From CAYOEZ01 sp964402955 (GTDB lineage: Bacteria; Chloroflexota; DTOL01; DAOUCN01), in contig CAYOEZ010000021.1 in assembly GCA_964402955.1 (NCBI GenBank), positions 1 to 33,213 of the forward strand: DNA of 33,213 nt. The letters run 5' to 3'. This document shows, piece by piece, positions 32,396 to 33,213 of the stretch. The notes under the pieces were generated by a model that saw only the letters and a program-made list of their open reading frames with translations, did no database searches and was not told the DNA's origin. A program made the translations under genes and the position numbers. The number at the start of each line of letters is the position of its first letter. Position 1 is the stretch's first letter.

Positions 32396-32701
32396 ATGGC
32401 AGAGACCAAGACACGACGGCAGTGGGCCCCAGAAGAAAAGCTGCAGGTCGTCCGGGAAGCCCGACAAGCCGACCAGACCGTGAGCGATGTGTGCCGCCGG
32501 CACGGCATCGCCGTCGGTCAGTTCTACCTGTGGGAGAAGCAGGCGACTCAGGGAGCGTTGGATGCGCTACGCCAGGCCAAGAGAGGGCGCAAGCCAACGT
32601 CCCTCGACACTATTCACCAAGCCGAAGTGCAACGCTTGCGGGTGGTCGTGACCGAACTCAGCGTCGAGAACCTACAACTAAAAAAGGGGTTCTTGTTGTA
32701 G
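32396..32701 (+). CDS. IS3-family transposase OrfA (HTH_Tnp_1)
   Basis: A 101-residue DNA-binding subunit of an IS3-family transposase. GGGAGGA precedes two adjacent ATGs (32393 and 32396); the second has the better spacing. The helix-turn-helix reads WAPEEKLQVVREARQADQ, then VSDVCRRHGIAVGQFYLWEK. A leucine-rich helix at the C-terminus (VQRLRVVVTELSVENLQLKK) is the usual coiled coil. The frame ends at TAG 32699-32701 just after the A6G slippery site. OrfA alone acts as a regulator of transposition, and the fused OrfAB produced by -1 frameshifting is the active transposase. Confidence 0.9.
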   Translation: MAETKTRRQWAPEEKLQVVREARQADQTVSDVCRRHGIAVGQFYLWEKQATQGALDALRQAKRGRKPTSLDTIHQAEVQRLRVVVTELSVENLQLKKGFLL

Positions 32702-33213
32702 CTCCCCGCCGTCGCCATGCAGCCGACGAGAAGAGTCAGATCCTCACTGTCGTTCGCCAGGCAGAAGAGATCACGCGACAGCCCCTGACGCATGTCCTTG
32801 AAACGTTTGGCCTGCCACGGGCAACGTACTACCAGTGGGCGCACCGTCAGGCAGAGGGAACCCTGGCCGACCGGCTTGTTCTTCCATCTCGCCAGCTCGT
32901 TCCCGCAACGCCTGAGGAGATGGCATCGGTCTGTGGCTTTGCCCGTCTGCATCCAGTGATGGGGTACAAGCGGTTGGCCTGGCAGATGGTGGACAAGGAT
33001 GTTGCCTATCTCAAGCCGCATCAGGTGTACGGCATTCTCAGCGCCAACAATCTGCTCGCTCGACAACCAAAACCAGCCATTGGTAGCCTGCACCGCCCGC
33101 CGGAACCGGACCACCCTGACTTAGTGTGGCACGTTGACATCATGTACTTGTACATCCGGCCACGGTGGTACTACCTGGTGGACATTCTCGACGGCTACAG
33201 CCGGTATCTCGTG
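32677..33213 (+). CDS. IS3-family transposase OrfB (DDE integrase-type), 3' partial
   Basis: The -1 frame relative to orfA is open from 32677 to the end of the window. It reads LETFGLPRATYYQWAHRQ (the orfB N-terminal HTH_21-type start), then LHPVMGYKRLAWQM (like the HPxxGYRRI motif), then VWHVDIMYLYIRPRWYYLV and DILDGYSRYLV. The Asp in WHVDIMYL is the first catalytic Asp of the DDE core. The second Asp and the Glu lie beyond the window. No strong independent start is seen, so expression by frameshifting from orfA is expected. No frame damage is visible in the part present, so the element may be active. Confidence 0.9.
32680..32686 (+). promoter_or_regulatory. Programmed -1 ribosomal frameshift site of the IS3 element
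   Basis: The heptamer A AAA AAG in the frame of orfA (codons AAA at 32681 and AAG at 32684), followed by GGGG, is the standard IS3 slippery site. Slipping back one base leads directly into the open orfB frame. Confidence 0.85.

Larger units (their letters stand above)
32307..33213 (+). mobile_element. IS3-family insertion sequence, left part (runs off the window)
   Basis: The element contains orfA, a canonical frameshift heptamer and the first part of orfB with DDE-type transposase motifs. IS3 elements usually begin with 5'-TG, and TGAGACAAACGGGCATCGAT at 32307 is a candidate left end, set 86 bp before orfA. The right end, the second inverted repeat and the target duplication are outside the window, so the exact left boundary is an estimate. 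Confidence 0.75.

Noticed and set aside
1..33213. CRISPR arrays, tRNA, rRNA, att sites
   Set aside because: No regularly spaced repeats, cloverleaf-like sequences or rRNA segments were seen on either strand.

Overview
The window looks like a metagenome-assembled scaffold, because it carries a run of ten N at 24383-24392. It comes from a GC-rich bacterium. Dispersed short palindromes, sugar ABC transporters of the CUT1 type, several UroD-like methyltransferase paralogues and a lipoprotein binding protein with a glycine-rich N-terminus would suit an uncultured Chloroflexota (Anaerolineae/Caldilineae type). That placement is inference from gene content only: no rRNA, tRNA or universal marker gene is present.

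Region 1 (1-4724, + strand): a sugar-isomerase-like TIM barrel cut by the window edge, a Gfo/Idh/MocA oxidoreductase and two UroD-superfamily proteins. Region 2 (4749-19951, - strand): a long catabolic array read from an IclR-type regulator. In transcription order it holds IclR, a DapA-family aldolase/lyase, a sugar-binding lipoprotein, two CUT1 permeases, an FAD oxidoreductase, a gene remnant, an SDR dehydrogenase, a 5'-truncated UroD, a large putative glycoside hydrolase, a D-2-hydroxyacid dehydrogenase, a decayed permease, a decayed sialidase-like gene, a TIM-barrel glycosidase-like protein and a second copy of the hydroxyacid dehydrogenase. The two dehydrogenases share a block of about 770 bp that appears identical by eye. 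Region 3 (20179-23868, + strand) is divergent from iclR and holds a BNR/Asp-box sialidase-family protein, a second FAD oxidoreductase and a fourth UroD paralogue. Together regions 1-3 look like one glycan-utilisation locus: hydrolases release a sugar or uronic acid, the ABC system imports it, and dehydrogenases, aldolase and UroD-like proteins process it. The substrate cannot be read from the sequence.

Region 4 (23865-29082, - strand): a GT4 glycosyltransferase containing the assembly gap, an O-antigen-ligase-type membrane protein with an inserted Ig-like domain, and a heparinase II/III-family polysaccharide lyase with its own promoter.

Region 5 (29248-33213, + strand) is different in character: visibly lower GC, two matching sigma70-type promoters, a possible 36-codon ORF and a tight five-gene run. 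That run is a phosphoribosyltransferase-like protein, a four-helix membrane protein, a 44-residue single-helix protein, a 283-residue membrane-anchored protein and a second, apparently truncated phosphoribosyltransferase-like protein. I do not recognise this gene combination. It ends where an IS3-family element begins, and is the best candidate here for an undescribed accessory system.
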